Origin: Pectobacterium sp. CFBP8739
GTDB taxonomy: Bacteria; Pseudomonadota; Gammaproteobacteria; Enterobacterales; Enterobacteriaceae
NCBI RefSeq assembly: GCF_013449375.1
Contig: NZ_JACDRR010000029.1
Span: forward strand, 1 to 64,000
Reading direction: 5' to 3'
DNA length: 64,000 bases
In this document: one piece after another, positions 18,312 to 27,864 of the stretch
Numbering within the stretch: position 1 is the first letter of the stretch
Layout of the letters: every line of letters begins with the position of its first letter
Translations under genes and position numbers: made by a program
Notes under the pieces: model-generated
Databases searched by the model: none
Told to the model about the DNA's origin: nothing
Seen by the model: only the letters and a program-made list of their open reading frames with translations

Positions 18312-19262
18312 TTACAGCCAGTTTTTACGTTTGAAATAGAGGTAAGGTGCCAGTCCGGCGAGGATCATCAACACAATCGCGCCTGGATAACCAAACGACC
18401 ACTTCAGCTCCGGCATAAACTCAAAGTTCATCCCATAGCTGGATGCCACCAGCGTCGGCGGCAGGAACACCACGGAGACCACCGAGAAGATCTTGATAAT
18501 CCGGCTCTGCTCGATGTTAATGAAGCCCATCGCCGCCTGCATCAGGAAGTTAACTTTCTGGAACAGGGATTCATTGTGCGGCAGCAGAGATTCGATATCG
18601 CGTAAAATTTCGCGCGCCTGTTCCAATTGGCCGGATGGCAAACGGGCTTTACGCACCAGAAAATTCAACGCGCGTTGGGTATCCATCAGACACAGGCGCA
18701 CTTTCCAGCCCACGTCTTCCAGTTCCGCCAGCGTGGACAACGCGTCGTCGTACTCTTCGCCCTGCCGTCCTTCCATAATGATGCGGCTCAGCGATTCCAG
18801 ATCGCTGTAGATGTTCTCGATTTCGTCCGCCAGTTGCTCAATTTTTGTCTCAAAGAGATCGAGCAGCAGCTCGTAAGCATTACCGTCCACCATCGTTTGG
18901 TTGCGGGCGCGCATGCGATACAGGCGGAATGCGGGCAGCTCGCGCTCGCGCAGGGTGTACAAGCGGCCATCGCGAATGGTAAACGCCACCGTGGAGTTAC
19001 CAGCGTGATCCTCAGCATCTTCAAAAAAGAAAAAGGAGTGAATATGCAAGCCATCTTCATCTTCAAAAAAACGTGCCGACGCTTCAATATCTTCCAGCTC
19101 CGGACGGGTTGCCAAGCTTTGTCCCAGTTCGTTTTGTACTTTTTCACGCTCATCGTCTTCCGGCTCGATCAAATCGACCCAAACTGACGTGGTGAGATCA
19201 TCGGAGTCATCCAGTTCCAGACGAGATAAACGGCAATTATCCAGTTTAAATGCGCTCAGCAT
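18312..19262 (-). CDS. corA: Magnesium/cobalt/nickel transporter CorA
   Basis: Inner-membrane pentameric Mg2+ channel. The 316 residues have a long acidic, helical cytoplasmic domain and two C-terminal membrane segments. The signature YGMN motif (SYGMNFE) lies between them. The start at 19262 (MLSAFKLDN) matches E. coli length exactly, with AGGGGAG upstream; an in-frame GTG 51 bp upstream is less likely. A leader of about 250 nt with a short ORF and hairpins precedes the gene. Confidence 0.96.
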   Translation of the reverse strand: MLSAFKLDNCRLSRLELDDSDDLTTSVWVDLIEPEDDEREKVQNELGQSLATRPELEDIEASARFFEDEDGLHIHSFFFFEDAEDHAGNSTVAFTIRDGRLYTLRERELPAFRLYRMRARNQTMVDGNAYELLLDLFETKIEQLADEIENIYSDLESLSRIIMEGRQGEEYDDALSTLAELEDVGWKVRLCLMDTQRALNFLVRKARLPSGQLEQAREILRDIESLLPHNESLFQKVNFLMQAAMGFINIEQSRIIKIFSVVSVVFLPPTLVASSYGMNFEFMPELKWSFGYPGAIVLMILAGLAPYLYFKRKNWL

Positions 19263-19402
19263 GGGCCATAGCTCCCCTTTCAGTAGCAGAGATGGACAAC
19301 GCGATTGAAGCACAGAAACAGAGGTGAGGTGTCACCAGCAGGTTTCAGTCCGTTCGACGGATCTGACTCGTAGCGACAAAAACAGCGTCGCTGACAACCA
19401 CG

Positions 19403-19430
19403 AAGGCTATCAGCAGAGGAAGATAGCCTT
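19403..19430 (-). promoter_or_regulatory. corA leader hairpin
   Basis: A perfect 9-bp stem AAGGCTATC/GATAGCCTT (19403-19411 with 19422-19430) forms in the corA leader RNA. Its 5' arm overlaps the stop codon of the leader ORF at 19429-19485, so a ribosome finishing that ORF would melt it. Confidence 0.55.
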
Positions 19431-19485
19431 AGAAGTTGTACCTAATGAACAGGTTAGTGAGCCAGTATCGACTGGGTGTGTCCAA
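19429..19485 (-). CDS. Candidate corA leader peptide (CorL-like)
   Basis: An 18-codon ORF in the corA leader starts with TTG and reads MDTPSRYWLTNLFIRYNF. It has a strong Shine-Dalgarno GGAGG (19499-19495) nine bases upstream. In Salmonella, translation of a leader ORF (corL) controls Rho-dependent termination before corA. Position and overlap with a hairpin fit that model. The peptide sequence was not compared with CorL, and the TTG start is inferred. Confidence 0.5.
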   Translation of the reverse strand: MDTPSRYWLTNLFIRYNF

Positions 19486-19517
19486 GGCGTTAGTCCTCCG
19501 AGAATAATGATGCGCGC

Positions 19518-19546
19518 ATGTTACGCCGAGATGAAAAAGACTTCAA
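19518..19546 (-). promoter_or_regulatory. corA promoter candidate
   Basis: TTGAAG (19546-19541), a 17-bp spacer and TAACAT (19523-19518) on the minus strand, just upstream of the leader ORF Shine-Dalgarno. Predicted start near 19511. Confidence 0.5.
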
Positions 19547-19631
19547 CTTTAAAACCTCGGCTGAAACACGCTGTAAAATATTGGCCAAACGCATGAGATT
19601 TTCCAATAAATTAGGCACTGTAATCGGTAAG

Positions 19632-19667
19632 AAACGCGGTCTCTTAAAGCAAAAAGGAGCCGCGTTT
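19632..19667 (-). terminator. Weak stem-loop after the cyclase gene
   Basis: AAACGCGG/CCGCGTTT (19632-19639 with 19660-19667) pairs across a 20-nt loop just past the 19673 stop. It ends in TTTC with no long U-tract, so it would be a weak terminator between the uvrD-side transcript and the corA promoter. Confidence 0.4.
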
Positions 19668-19672
19668 ATCGA

Positions 19673-20419
19673 TTAGGCATTGTCCGGCAGATAGGCAATG
19701 GCACGGACAGGGAAGCCGGGCGCACCAGCGAAATTAGGGTAGCTGACGTGGATATAAGCGCCGGTAGGCGGCAATTGATGCAAATTATTCAGCACCTCTA
19801 CCTGCCAGGCATTCTGGTTCAGCACGAAGAACTCACCAACCAGCCCGTTGTTGCGACGGAAATCCGCGGCGGAATCCGTATCCAGCGTTTCATGCCCAAC
19901 CGCGCTAATACGACGTTCTTCAAACAGGAACGTCAGCGCCTCAAGCGACCACCCCGGCGTATGGCTATTGCCCTGTTCGTCTCTATTGGCGAAGGCATCA
20001 ATATCGGGCCAGCGTGTACTCCAACCGCTGGCAAACGCGACAAAGCTGCCTGACGGGATTTCCCCGTGCTCACGCTCAAACGCCAGGATGTCGTCAACCG
20101 ACAGACGGTAGTCAGCATCGCGCGCGACAGCGTCTTGCTTGTGGAGCACCACCAACGGCAGCAACAGCTCTTTATTATCAATCCGATCCAGATAACGTTT
20201 GCCCGCGACAAAATGTCCCGGCGCATCAATATGCGTCCCCGTCTGCGTCGCGAATGTCACGGACTGTGCGAAAAAGCCATGCTCTTCAACGTTAAATAAC
20301 GTCTTGCGCTGTAACACGCCTTCAAACGCGCTAAAAATAGGAATCGACTCCGTCACCGTGTGCGTGAGATCGACCCATTTTTTCTTCTGTAATTCGGCAA
20401 TAATCTGATCTAGCGTCAT
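19673..20419 (-). CDS. Cyclase-family metal hydrolase (kynurenine formamidase-like)
   Basis: A 248-residue protein of the putative cyclase/KynB family. The family metal motif HxGTHxDxPxH is seen as TQTGTHIDAPGHF near residues 60-72, with DLTHTV near the N-terminus. Members hydrolyse formamides, isatin or cyclic amides; the substrate here cannot be told from sequence. The second ATG (20419) is chosen because GGAG lies seven bases upstream; the first ATG is one base from it. It starts 19 bp after the uvrD stop, so it is probably read from the uvrD promoter. E. coli has yigF/yigG in this interval. Confidence 0.8.
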   Translation of the reverse strand: MTLDQIIAELQKKKWVDLTHTVTESIPIFSAFEGVLQRKTLFNVEEHGFFAQSVTFATQTGTHIDAPGHFVAGKRYLDRIDNKELLLPLVVLHKQDAVARDADYRLSVDDILAFEREHGEIPSGSFVAFASGWSTRWPDIDAFANRDEQGNSHTPGWSLEALTFLFEERRISAVGHETLDTDSAADFRRNNGLVGEFFVLNQNAWQVEVLNNLHQLPPTGAYIHVSYPNFAGAPGFPVRAIAYLPDNA

Positions 20420-20438
20420 GGGCATGCTCCTTTTTTAA

Positions 20439-22601
20439 TCACACCGTTTCCAGCCGGGCATAGGCGGCAACCAGCCATTTAATCCCCTGCCCTTGAAACG
20501 CCACCTGAAGACGGGCGTGATCGCCGCTGCCTTCCAGATTCACGATCGTGCCTTCCCCAAATTTTGCATGGCGAACCCGCTGCCCCAATTTGTAACCGCT
20601 GTCGTTTTGCGTGACTGGCGTGCCGAGACGCTGATGATTGACCGGGCGGGAGACGCTGGCGCGTAACCGCACTTCCTCAACACACTCTTCAGGTAACTCG
20701 CCGACAAATCGGGAAGGTCGATGATAAGCCTCTTTGCCGTACAAACGGCGGGATTCGGCGTAGGTTATCGTCAGTTTCTCCATCGCACGCGTCACGCCGA
20801 CGTAAGCCAGACGGCGTTCTTCTTCCAGACGCCCACCTTCATCCAACGACATCTGACTAGGGAACATGCCTTCTTCCATACCGACGATAAACACCTGCGG
20901 GAACTCCAGCCCTTTCGCCGAGTGCAGCGTCATAAGCTGCACCGCATCCTGATTAGCATCCGCCTGACCTTCCCCCGCTTCCAGCGCGGCATGCGACAGG
21001 AAAGCCTGAAGCGGCATCAAATCCTGATCTTCTTCCTGATAGCTGAACTGGCGCGTCGCCGTCACCAGTTCTTCCAGGTTTTCCACTCGCGCCTGCCCTT
21101 TCTCGCCTTTTTCCTGTTCGTACATGCTCCACAGGCCGGAATCTTTAATCACCCGGTCAGTTTGCACATGCAGCGGCAGTTCGGACGTCTCATAGGCCAA
21201 CGCGTCAATCAATTCGATAAAACGCTGTAGCGATGCAGCCGCCCGTCCGGCCAGCACTTTCTCCTGCAACAGTGCCCGCGTGGCTTGCCACAGCGTCAGT
21301 TGACGATCGCGCGACGTCTGGCGGACGACATCCAGCGTGCGGTCACCAATGCCGCGCGTCGGCGTATTCACCACACGCTCAAACGCCGCATCGTCGTTAC
21401 GGTTGGCGATCAGGCGCAGATAAGATAGCGCGTCTTTAATTTCCTGACGCTCAAAGAAGCGCATGCCGCCATAAATGCGGTACGGCATACTCTGCTGCAA
21501 CAGCGCCTCTTCCAGCACGCGCGACTGGGCGTTACTCCGGTAAAGAATGGCGTTATCCTTCAGCGCTCCGCCATTTTCCTGCCAGGTTTTAATCCGGTTG
21601 ACGACATAACGTGCCTCATCCAACTCGTTGAATGCGCAGTAAAGCGAAATCGGTTCGCCCTCTACGCCATCGGTCCACAGGTTCTTGCCGAGTCGCCCGC
21701 CGTTATGGGCAATCAGCGCATTCGCCGCTTTCAGGATGTTGCTGGTCGAGCGGTAGTTCTGTTCCAAACGGATGGTTTCTGCGCCAGCAAAATCTTTCAG
21801 GAACAGTTGAATATTTTCGACCTGCGCCCCGCGCCAGCCGTAAATCGACTGATCGTCATCACCGACGATCATCACTTTGGCGCTATCGCCCGCCAACATA
21901 CGGATCCAAGCGTACTGAATGCGGTTGGTATCCTGAAATTCGTCCACCAGAATATTGGTAAAACGTTCACGATAGTGGTTCAACACATGCGGCTTGTTCA
22001 GCCACAGTTCATGAGCGCGCAGCAGCAGTTCGGCAAAATCCACCAGCCCGGCGCGATCGCACGCTTCCTGATAGGCCTGATACACGCGCTGCCACGTTTG
22101 CTCGATCGGGTTGCCGTAGCTTTCAATGTGCTGCGGACGCAGACCTTCATCCTTCTTCCCATTGATGAACCACATCGCCTGACGCGGCGGCCACTGTTTC
22201 TCGTCCAGATTGAGTGCCCGAATCAGGCGCTTCAGCAGACGCAACTGATCTTCGCTGTCCAGAATCTGGAAATCCTGCGGCAGATTGGCATCCATATGGT
22301 GCGCACGCAGCAGGCGGTGTGCCAGCCCGTGGAAAGTACCAATCCACATGCCGCCTTGACTGGTGCCGATCAGGTGATCGATACGATGACGCATCTCCGC
22401 CGCCGCTTTATTGGTAAACGTCACCGCCATGATGGAGTACGGCGAGCAGTTTTCGACAGACAAAAGCCAGGCGATGCGATGTACCAGTACCCGCGTTTTA
22501 CCGCTGCCTGCCCCCGCCAGCACCAATAAATTGCTGCGCGGCGCGGCTACCGCGTCACGCTGTTTGTCGTTGAGGCCATCGAGCAGATCAGAAACGTCCA
22601 T
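20439..22601 (-). CDS. uvrD: DNA helicase II UvrD
   Basis: Superfamily 1A 3'-5' helicase of nucleotide excision and mismatch repair, 720 residues as in E. coli. Visible motifs are Walker A ([18 protein letters not shown]), [20 protein letters not shown] and YVGVTRA. The C-terminal Tudor-like segment (GQRVRHAKFGEGTIV) binds partners such as RNA polymerase and MutL in E. coli. A LexA box lies upstream, so SOS induction is expected. Confidence 0.97.
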   Translation of the reverse strand: MDVSDLLDGLNDKQRDAVAAPRSNLLVLAGAGSGKTRVLVHRIAWLLSVENCSPYSIMAVTFTNKAAAEMRHRIDHLIGTSQGGMWIGTFHGLAHRLLRAHHMDANLPQDFQILDSEDQLRLLKRLIRALNLDEKQWPPRQAMWFINGKKDEGLRPQHIESYGNPIEQTWQRVYQAYQEACDRAGLVDFAELLLRAHELWLNKPHVLNHYRERFTNILVDEFQDTNRIQYAWIRMLAGDSAKVMIVGDDDQSIYGWRGAQVENIQLFLKDFAGAETIRLEQNYRSTSNILKAANALIAHNGGRLGKNLWTDGVEGEPISLYCAFNELDEARYVVNRIKTWQENGGALKDNAILYRSNAQSRVLEEALLQQSMPYRIYGGMRFFERQEIKDALSYLRLIANRNDDAAFERVVNTPTRGIGDRTLDVVRQTSRDRQLTLWQATRALLQEKVLAGRAAASLQRFIELIDALAYETSELPLHVQTDRVIKDSGLWSMYEQEKGEKGQARVENLEELVTATRQFSYQEEDQDLMPLQAFLSHAALEAGEGQADANQDAVQLMTLHSAKGLEFPQVFIVGMEEGMFPSQMSLDEGGRLEEERRLAYVGVTRAMEKLTITYAESRRLYGKEAYHRPSRFVGELPEECVEEVRLRASVSRPVNHQRLGTPVTQNDSGYKLGQRVRHAKFGEGTIVNLEGSGDHARLQVAFQGQGIKWLVAAYARLETV

Positions 22602-22681
22602 AGGTACGGGTTATCCGGTGAGGGAAACGCTGCACATGTAAGTCATGCCGATCGTTTAAGCATCGAGATACACGGGGCGAC

Positions 22682-22720
22682 CACAGGGGTGAGGCCTCCC
22701 TACGGGAACTTCCCCCTGTG
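22682..22720 (-). promoter_or_regulatory. uvrD leader stem-loop
   Basis: CACAGGGG/CCCCTGTG (22682-22689 with 22713-22720) forms an 8-bp perfect stem with further inner pairing, between the LexA box and the uvrD start. The E. coli uvrD leader has been reported to carry an attenuator. No U-tract follows here, so a terminator role is uncertain. Confidence 0.4.
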
Positions 22721-22776
22721 TTTCCCCTAATAACGGGCTTAAGTGACCAGTATTCGCACATGCGAGGGCGTTTCCA

Positions 22777-22792
22777 CTGGTGATTTATACAG
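22777..22792 (-). promoter_or_regulatory. LexA box of uvrD
   Basis: On the minus strand CTGTATAAATCACCAG has the CTG-N10-CAG frame and TATA-rich centre of the SOS box. It is very close to the E. coli uvrD box and lies about 180 bp upstream of the start. Confidence 0.8.
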
Positions 22793-22805
22793 ATTAATGC
22801 GGTGA

Positions 22806-23522
22806 TTATAACAACGCCGACAGCGATGCCAACCGCGAAATTTCAATATGCGGCAGCAGTCGGGCATCCCCAATCTGCGTCAGGCTGCCTTCACGCAGGT
22901 TAATCCAGCAAGCCTGCATACCGCAGCGGATCGACCCCGCCACATCGGTCGTGAGATCGTCTCCCACATGCAAGATCTCATGCAACGGCAGGTTGAGCTT
23001 TTCCGCGGCCAGATGGTACATGTCATCAAACGGTTTGGCACGACCGTGCGGGCCAGCGCGCAGGATGAACGAAAAATAGCGATCGAGGCCAAAGCGGTGC
23101 GGCTCAGCATTACCATTGGTGATGGCGGCCAGCGGCACTTTCTCGGCTAACGCCGCCAGCGTCTGGTGCGTCTCTTCGGTAATCGTAATCTGGCTGCGCC
23201 AGTGGGCAAAATTTTCCATTGCCGCTTTTGCGCCATCTTTCGCCTCTGCCGCGCTCAGGCCGCGCTCTAACATCGCCAGTTCAGCCGCACGGCGACGCCA
23301 TTCGGTCACGTCGTGATAGATGTCCGGTTCGCGCTCAAGCAAGGTCTGGCGTAAGTTCTGAAAGTCATCAGCCTGAAAATCACGAAGGGCAGGATGGTAC
23401 TCTTGCAGAAAGCGGATTGACTCTTGACCCGTGCGTCGAATGACGTCTGCGTTATCGTACAGCGTGTCATCCAGATCGAACGTGATCGCCCGGATCGGGC
23501 CAAGAGATCGGTAAAAATGCAT
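22806..23522 (-). CDS. yigB: HAD-family FMN phosphatase YigB
   Basis: Cytoplasmic haloacid dehalogenase phosphatase of 238 residues; E. coli YigB dephosphorylates FMN in riboflavin metabolism. The motifs are [11 protein letters not shown] (nucleophile and acid/base Asp), ITNGNAEP and [12 protein letters not shown]. Its ATG shares a base with the xerC stop (TGATG), so it is the last gene of the lptM-dapF-yigA-xerC-yigB operon. Confidence 0.93.
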   Translation of the reverse strand: MHFYRSLGPIRAITFDLDDTLYDNADVIRRTGQESIRFLQEYHPALRDFQADDFQNLRQTLLEREPDIYHDVTEWRRRAAELAMLERGLSAAEAKDGAKAAMENFAHWRSQITITEETHQTLAALAEKVPLAAITNGNAEPHRFGLDRYFSFILRAGPHGRAKPFDDMYHLAAEKLNLPLHEILHVGDDLTTDVAGSIRCGMQACWINLREGSLTQIGDARLLPHIEISRLASLSALL

Positions 23523-24457
23523 CAGGGTTTCCCTCGTTTGGCGCGTGGATGCGCGGCATCGTACACGGAGGCTAAATGTTGAAAATCAAGATGGGTGTAA
23601 ATCTGCGTCGTGGTTAGGTTAGCGTGACCAAGCAGTTCTTGTACCGCTCGTAAATCGCCACTGGATTCCAGCATGTGCGTCGCAAAAGAGTGGCGCAGCT
23701 TATGCGGATGGACATGACTATTCACGCCCTGCTTAATCCCCCATTCGGCAAAACGCTTCTGCACGTTGCGCATCGAAATGCGTCGTCCCTGATTGGAGAT
23801 AAACACGGCATCATCCTGTGGGCCAAACAGTTCGCGCAGCGCCAGCCAGCGTTCCAGCCAAGTTACCGCCGTTTTTCCTATCGGCAATTTGCGCTCTTTA
23901 CTGCCCTTCCCCATGACCCAAACTTCACCGCTGGCCAGATCGATATGCTGACAGTTCATACCGACCATTTCCGCCAAACGCAGCCCCGCACCGTACATCA
24001 CTTCGAGCATCGTGCGGTCGCGTACGGCAAGGGGATCGTCCAGATCGATCTCCAGCAGCCTGTCCATCTCGTCCACATCCATATTCTTGGGTAATGGACG
24101 TCCGGATCGCGGCGTGGATATTCCTTTCGCAGGGTTCGCCGCCAGCACACTGCGTGACACCATCCAGTCAAGAAAGCTACGTAATGCCGATAGGCGCAAC
24201 GCCAGACTCCCTGAATGCAGACCATCGCGTTTACTGCGGGATACCACGGAACGCACGCCAGCGGCATCGAGCTTACGCCAGTCAGCCACACCCGCTGCGG
24301 AGAGGATCGTGATAATCGCTGACAGTTGACGTAAATAGCTGGTCTGCGTGAGCGGACTAAGCTGACGCTCCACTTTCAAGTAACGCAGGAAAGCCTCAAC
24401 ATCGGCTTGTAGAGGGGAAGAGGAAGGTGCCTCCGGTGACGTGGGCTGTCGGCTCAT
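23522..24457 (-). CDS. xerC: Tyrosine recombinase XerC
   Basis: Works with XerD to resolve chromosome dimers at dif during division. The 311 residues have an N-terminal SAM-like core-binding domain and a C-terminal catalytic domain. The catalytic residues are visible: Arg in [12 protein letters not shown], His-x-x-Arg in [13 protein letters not shown], His in [18 protein letters not shown] and the nucleophile Tyr in the same block. Overlaps yigA by 4 bp and yigB by 1 bp. The chromosomal gene order shows it is the housekeeping recombinase, not a mobile-element integrase. Confidence 0.96.
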   Translation of the reverse strand: MSRQPTSPEAPSSSPLQADVEAFLRYLKVERQLSPLTQTSYLRQLSAIITILSAAGVADWRKLDAAGVRSVVSRSKRDGLHSGSLALRLSALRSFLDWMVSRSVLAANPAKGISTPRSGRPLPKNMDVDEMDRLLEIDLDDPLAVRDRTMLEVMYGAGLRLAEMVGMNCQHIDLASGEVWVMGKGSKERKLPIGKTAVTWLERWLALRELFGPQDDAVFISNQGRRISMRNVQKRFAEWGIKQGVNSHVHPHKLRHSFATHMLESSGDLRAVQELLGHANLTTTQIYTHLDFQHLASVYDAAHPRAKRGKP

Positions 24458-25158
24458 ACCCGCTCAACCCAGCGCGCCAGCATTGCTGGCAGCATCACGG
24501 CCATTTGCTGGAGCAGTACCGTTCCCATGCCATCCTGATAATGGTGGCTGTCACGGCTGCTGAAAATCAGCACGCCTAAATCGTGATTATTACCCATCAG
24601 TGATAGCGCAACCGACCCAACCTGCCTAGCCTGCGGTAGCAGGAGCAGCAGTTCCGGCCCATTCAGCGTGCCAAGATAGTGGTTACTTTGCCCGAAACGC
24701 TGAATGCGCAACGGCTCAAATGCGGTGCGGTTTAACCCCAGATGGGTAAAACCAGATGGTGCGCCAATACGCCATTTATCGCTGAACAGACGAACCGTCG
24801 CCCCCGCCAAACCAAGCTGACGCGCCCAGTGCTGCAACCGATCCAGCATGTCCGTCAGGCTATCTGCCGACGCCAATTCAGTTTGTAACCCAAGCAGTCG
24901 ATTGAACAGCACTTCATTCACCCCTGCCTGCTCCATCAGCAGCGTGATCTCTTCCTCAAGCTGAGTAATGTGGTTACGCTGACGCGCCAGTTGCCATTCC
25001 ACCAGCGACACGGTTCCCCTGACGGGGTGAGGAATGCGCATCTGCTCAACGGGGCGCGCATTGCGGATAAAAAAATCGGGATTCTGTTGCAGGAACTGCA
25101 AAACCATCTCGTCACTGAGTGCGATCTCGCGCTCTGCCTGTTCCTCGACATTCTTCAT
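24454..25158 (-). CDS. yigA: DUF484 family protein YigA
   Basis: A 234-residue cytoplasmic protein of the DUF484 (GAF-like) family, function unknown. The conserved block [20 protein letters not shown] and [13 protein letters not shown] are followed by a predicted coiled segment and a GAF-like C-terminus. The start at 25158 (MKNVEEQ) is chosen because its ATG overlaps the dapF stop in ATGA; a longer frame would run into dapF. Always found between dapF and xerC in this group. Confidence 0.9.
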   Translation of the reverse strand: MKNVEEQAEREIALSDEMVLQFLQQNPDFFIRNARPVEQMRIPHPVRGTVSLVEWQLARQRNHITQLEEEITLLMEQAGVNEVLFNRLLGLQTELASADSLTDMLDRLQHWARQLGLAGATVRLFSDKWRIGAPSGFTHLGLNRTAFEPLRIQRFGQSNHYLGTLNGPELLLLLPQARQVGSVALSLMGNNHDLGVLIFSSRDSHHYQDGMGTVLLQQMAVMLPAMLARWVERV

Positions 25159-25979
25159 AAATGAATAAATCCATCGTAGACATGCGTTGCAGGCCCAGTC
25201 ATGAATAACGGATGTCCCGGCCCATCCCACTGGATAGCCAGATCCCCACCCGGCAGAGATACACGAACATTCGCGGACAATAACCCCTGCTGGATCCCTA
25301 CCGCCACGGCGGCACAGGCGCCGCTACCGCACGCCTGTGTTTCTCCCGCCCCGCGCTCGTATACCCGCAGACGAACAGTATGGCTATCGACAACCTGCAT
25401 AAAACCAATATTGGCACGTTCGGGAAAACGCTCATGGCTTTCCAACAGCGGCCCCAGCGTGTCCACCTTCGCCGTGTCCACATCCTCAACCTGAATCACA
25501 CAGTGCGGGTTACCCATCGACACCACGCCACACAGCACCGTATGTTCGTCGGCACGCATGATGTAGGTTTTCTCTGCTTTGACCGCGCGAAACGGCACCT
25601 GTTGCGGCTCGAAATTGGGTTCGCCCATATTGACGCGCACCAACTCATCATCCGTCACAGACAACACCATCCTGCCCGTCTGTGTACTGACGGCAATATC
25701 ACGCTTGTTGGTCAGCCCCTTCAGGCGAACAAAGCGGGCAAAGCAGCGCGCGCCATTGCCGCACTGCGCCACTTCGCTGCCATCCGCGTTAAAAATACGG
25801 TAATGGAAATCCAGTTCAGGATCGTAGGGTGGCTCAACAACCAGCAGTTGGTCAAACCCGACACCACAGTGCCGATCCGCCAAACGGCGAATTAATTCGG
25901 GTGAAAAATAAACGTTTTGCGTAACGGCATCAACAACCATGAAATCGTTGCCTAAACCGTGCATCTTAGCGAACTGCAT
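25155..25979 (-). CDS. dapF: Diaminopimelate epimerase
   Basis: Interconverts LL- and meso-diaminopimelate for lysine and peptidoglycan synthesis, cofactor-free. The two catalytic cysteines lie in CGNGARC (about residue 73) and [13 protein letters not shown] (about residue 217). At 274 residues it matches the E. coli enzyme. It overlaps yigA by 4 bp and follows lptM by about 60 bp. Confidence 0.97.
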   Translation of the reverse strand: MQFAKMHGLGNDFMVVDAVTQNVYFSPELIRRLADRHCGVGFDQLLVVEPPYDPELDFHYRIFNADGSEVAQCGNGARCFARFVRLKGLTNKRDIAVSTQTGRMVLSVTDDELVRVNMGEPNFEPQQVPFRAVKAEKTYIMRADEHTVLCGVVSMGNPHCVIQVEDVDTAKVDTLGPLLESHERFPERANIGFMQVVDSHTVRLRVYERGAGETQACGSGACAAVAVGIQQGLLSANVRVSLPGGDLAIQWDGPGHPLFMTGPATHVYDGFIHL

Positions 25980-26043
25980 TATCCTGACTCCCCCGCTTGC
26001 TTAACCGGGCGCGTGACCTGTTATTTATTACTGTCGTCACGCA

Positions 26044-26211
26044 TTAAGGACGCATTGACGTTTTCTTTTGCGGCGGCTGGTTCTCATTTTGCTGAGTCGT
26101 TGACGCACCGGATTTGCCATCGGCAGGCATATACAGCGGCCCTTTCAGACCACAACCAAATAAACTCACTACGGCTAACACCAGAAAAAACTGGCGAAAT
26201 ACGTTCTTCAT
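26044..26211 (-). CDS. lptM: LPS assembly lipoprotein LptM (YifL)
   Basis: Small outer-membrane lipoprotein of 55 residues. In E. coli it helps LptD fold with its correct disulfides. The signal peptide MKNVFRQFFLVLAVVSLFGC ends in a lipobox with Cys20. Gly at +2 permits Lol export to the outer membrane. The conserved CGLKGPLY follows directly and a low-complexity tail ends the protein. The start at 26211 is chosen from the signal peptide and E. coli similarity. Confidence 0.9.
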   Translation of the reverse strand: MKNVFRQFFLVLAVVSLFGCGLKGPLYMPADGKSGASTTQQNENQPPQKKTSMRP

Positions 26212-26288
26212 CACGTTAAGACCTGTCATTAATACTCGTATGCTCTCTATAATCGCAGGTGGATCATGAAAATCAATAGGAATCGAAA

Positions 26289-26609
26289 ATGAACGATAGC
26301 GAGTTCCACCAATTAGCCGACGAACTCATGCTTCAGTTGGAAGAAACGTTGGATCGGTTTGAGGGTGATGCCGACATCGATTACGAAACCAATGGCGGCG
26401 TGATGACGCTGAGTTTTGAGAATGGCAGCAAAATCGTGATTAATCGGCAGGAGCCGCTGCACCAAATCTGGCTGGCGACCAAAGCAGGTGGTTACCACTT
26501 CAACCTTCAGGACGCACGCTGGATATGCGATCGCAGCGGTGAGGATTTCATCGCGCTGCTGTCATCAGCCTGTTCGGCTCAAGCTGGGGAAACCGTTCAC
26601 TTCGGATAA
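26289..26609 (+). CDS. cyaY: Frataxin-like iron-sulfur assembly protein CyaY
   Basis: A 106-residue bacterial frataxin that binds iron and modulates IscS. The N-terminal acidic helix ([14 protein letters not shown] and [13 protein letters not shown]) carries the iron-binding side. The beta-sheet [16 protein letters not shown] is highly conserved. It is divergent from lptM across 77 bp, as in E. coli. Confidence 0.95.
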   Translation: MNDSEFHQLADELMLQLEETLDRFEGDADIDYETNGGVMTLSFENGSKIVINRQEPLHQIWLATKAGGYHFNLQDARWICDRSGEDFIALLSSACSAQAGETVHFG

Positions 26610-26646
26610 CAGTCATCTTTTCAATGGCACCGCGCTGCACCGTACC

Positions 26647-27819
26647 TCAGCGCCGCCCCAGTAATACCAGGGCCAGTAGCAGTAACAACAGCATGCCGAT
26701 ACCGACCATATTCACCAGCGGCCAGCCGCTGGTCAGTGCCATCAGGCTCCCGGCAGACAGCGAAGCCAACGCATTAGGTACGTAAATCATCAGCGAATTA
26801 ATGCCCTGTAAACGGGATTTATGCACCGAATGCGTAAAGGCGTTGAGCATAAATGTCCCGCCGTTAAACATAAACGCCCACCCGATGCCGAACAGTGCCA
26901 GTGAAAAGAGGAAGTGCCAGAACGTCAAACCACTCAGCGCGATCGCCACGCCAACCACGTTACATACCATGCCAATCGCCACCACCTGAATCGGCGTCAG
27001 CCGTTTCGCCAGCAGCACTAACAGCAGCGCTGGCGCATACATGGCGACAAAGTGCCATTGCAGCACCGTCGCGCTATGGCTGACGGAAAAGTGGTGCAGG
27101 TGCATCGCCAGCGGCACTGAATTCATTAATAGCGTCATCACCACAAACCCGATAGAACAGCTCGCCGTTCCCAAGACAAACGCCCGACTTTTCAGGATGG
27201 ACGATAGCGGTTCACTACGCTGAGCGTTAGCCGTGGCAACGGACATCGGTGGCAGTTTAAGACCAAGCAACAGCAGTGATGTGATGACGCAGATGAGCGC
27301 CGCCGCGATAAAACTGCCGAAAAACGGGTACGACGCCCAGAGCTGAGACGATTGACTCGCCGCGAACGGACCGAGGAAGCCCCCCAGAATGCCGCCGCTG
27401 ATCACCCAGGAAATGGCACGATTTTTCTGCTGATTATCGGTAAAAATTTCAGCCGCAGCGAAACGATAGTATTGATTAAAAGCGCAGGACATCCCCAGAA
27501 CAAACGTCGAGAACACAAAGAGGAAGAAGCTGTGCAGCACAATCGCCAGCGCCGCCAACAGCGCCCCTGCCAACCCGATCAGCGTGCCGATAATGAACGC
27601 ATTACGCCTGCCATATTTTGTCATCAGCGACGAAACGGCGTAAATCATCAGCGCCGCACCGCACACCGTCGCGGTAATCGGCAGCGTGGTCAACAGCGGA
27701 ACCGGCGTCATGGATACGCCAACCAGCGTAGAACACAGCGTCATCAGGGAAATAATACTGCCGGTCAGCCCTTGTCCGAGCGCCAGCAGTATCAGGTTTC
27801 GGCGTTGCAACGAATTCAT
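26647..27819 (-). CDS. MFS transporter
   Basis: A 390-residue inner-membrane major facilitator with about 12 membrane segments. The loop between segments 2 and 3 contains the family-type YGRRNAF. The distinctive NQYYRFAAAEIF follows segment 4. The substrate is not recognisable. It lies between cyaY and cyaA, adjacent genes in E. coli, and starts 45 bp after the cyaA stop on the same strand, so it may be read from cyaA. A Shine-Dalgarno AAAGGGAT precedes the ATG. Confidence 0.82.
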   Translation of the reverse strand: MNSLQRRNLILLALGQGLTGSIISLMTLCSTLVGVSMTPVPLLTTLPITATVCGAALMIYAVSSLMTKYGRRNAFIIGTLIGLAGALLAALAIVLHSFFLFVFSTFVLGMSCAFNQYYRFAAAEIFTDNQQKNRAISWVISGGILGGFLGPFAASQSSQLWASYPFFGSFIAAALICVITSLLLLGLKLPPMSVATANAQRSEPLSSILKSRAFVLGTASCSIGFVVMTLLMNSVPLAMHLHHFSVSHSATVLQWHFVAMYAPALLLVLLAKRLTPIQVVAIGMVCNVVGVAIALSGLTFWHFLFSLALFGIGWAFMFNGGTFMLNAFTHSVHKSRLQGINSLMIYVPNALASLSAGSLMALTSGWPLVNMVGIGMLLLLLLALVLLGRR

Positions 27820-27864
27820 CAGTACATCCCTTTCTAAATACGCTGAAAGCCGAATATTGAGTGG

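Noticed and set aside
19263-19313. In-frame N-terminal extension of CorA from GTG
   Set aside because: The ATG at 19262 gives the exact family length and has a better ribosome site; the extension is leader sequence.
21705-22529. 274-codon plus-strand ORF
   Set aside because: Lies inside uvrD on the opposite strand; no recognisable domain.
23522-24457. Tyrosine recombinase as sign of an integrated element
   Set aside because: It is XerC in its conserved dapF-yigA-xerC-yigB operon, not a phage or island integrase.
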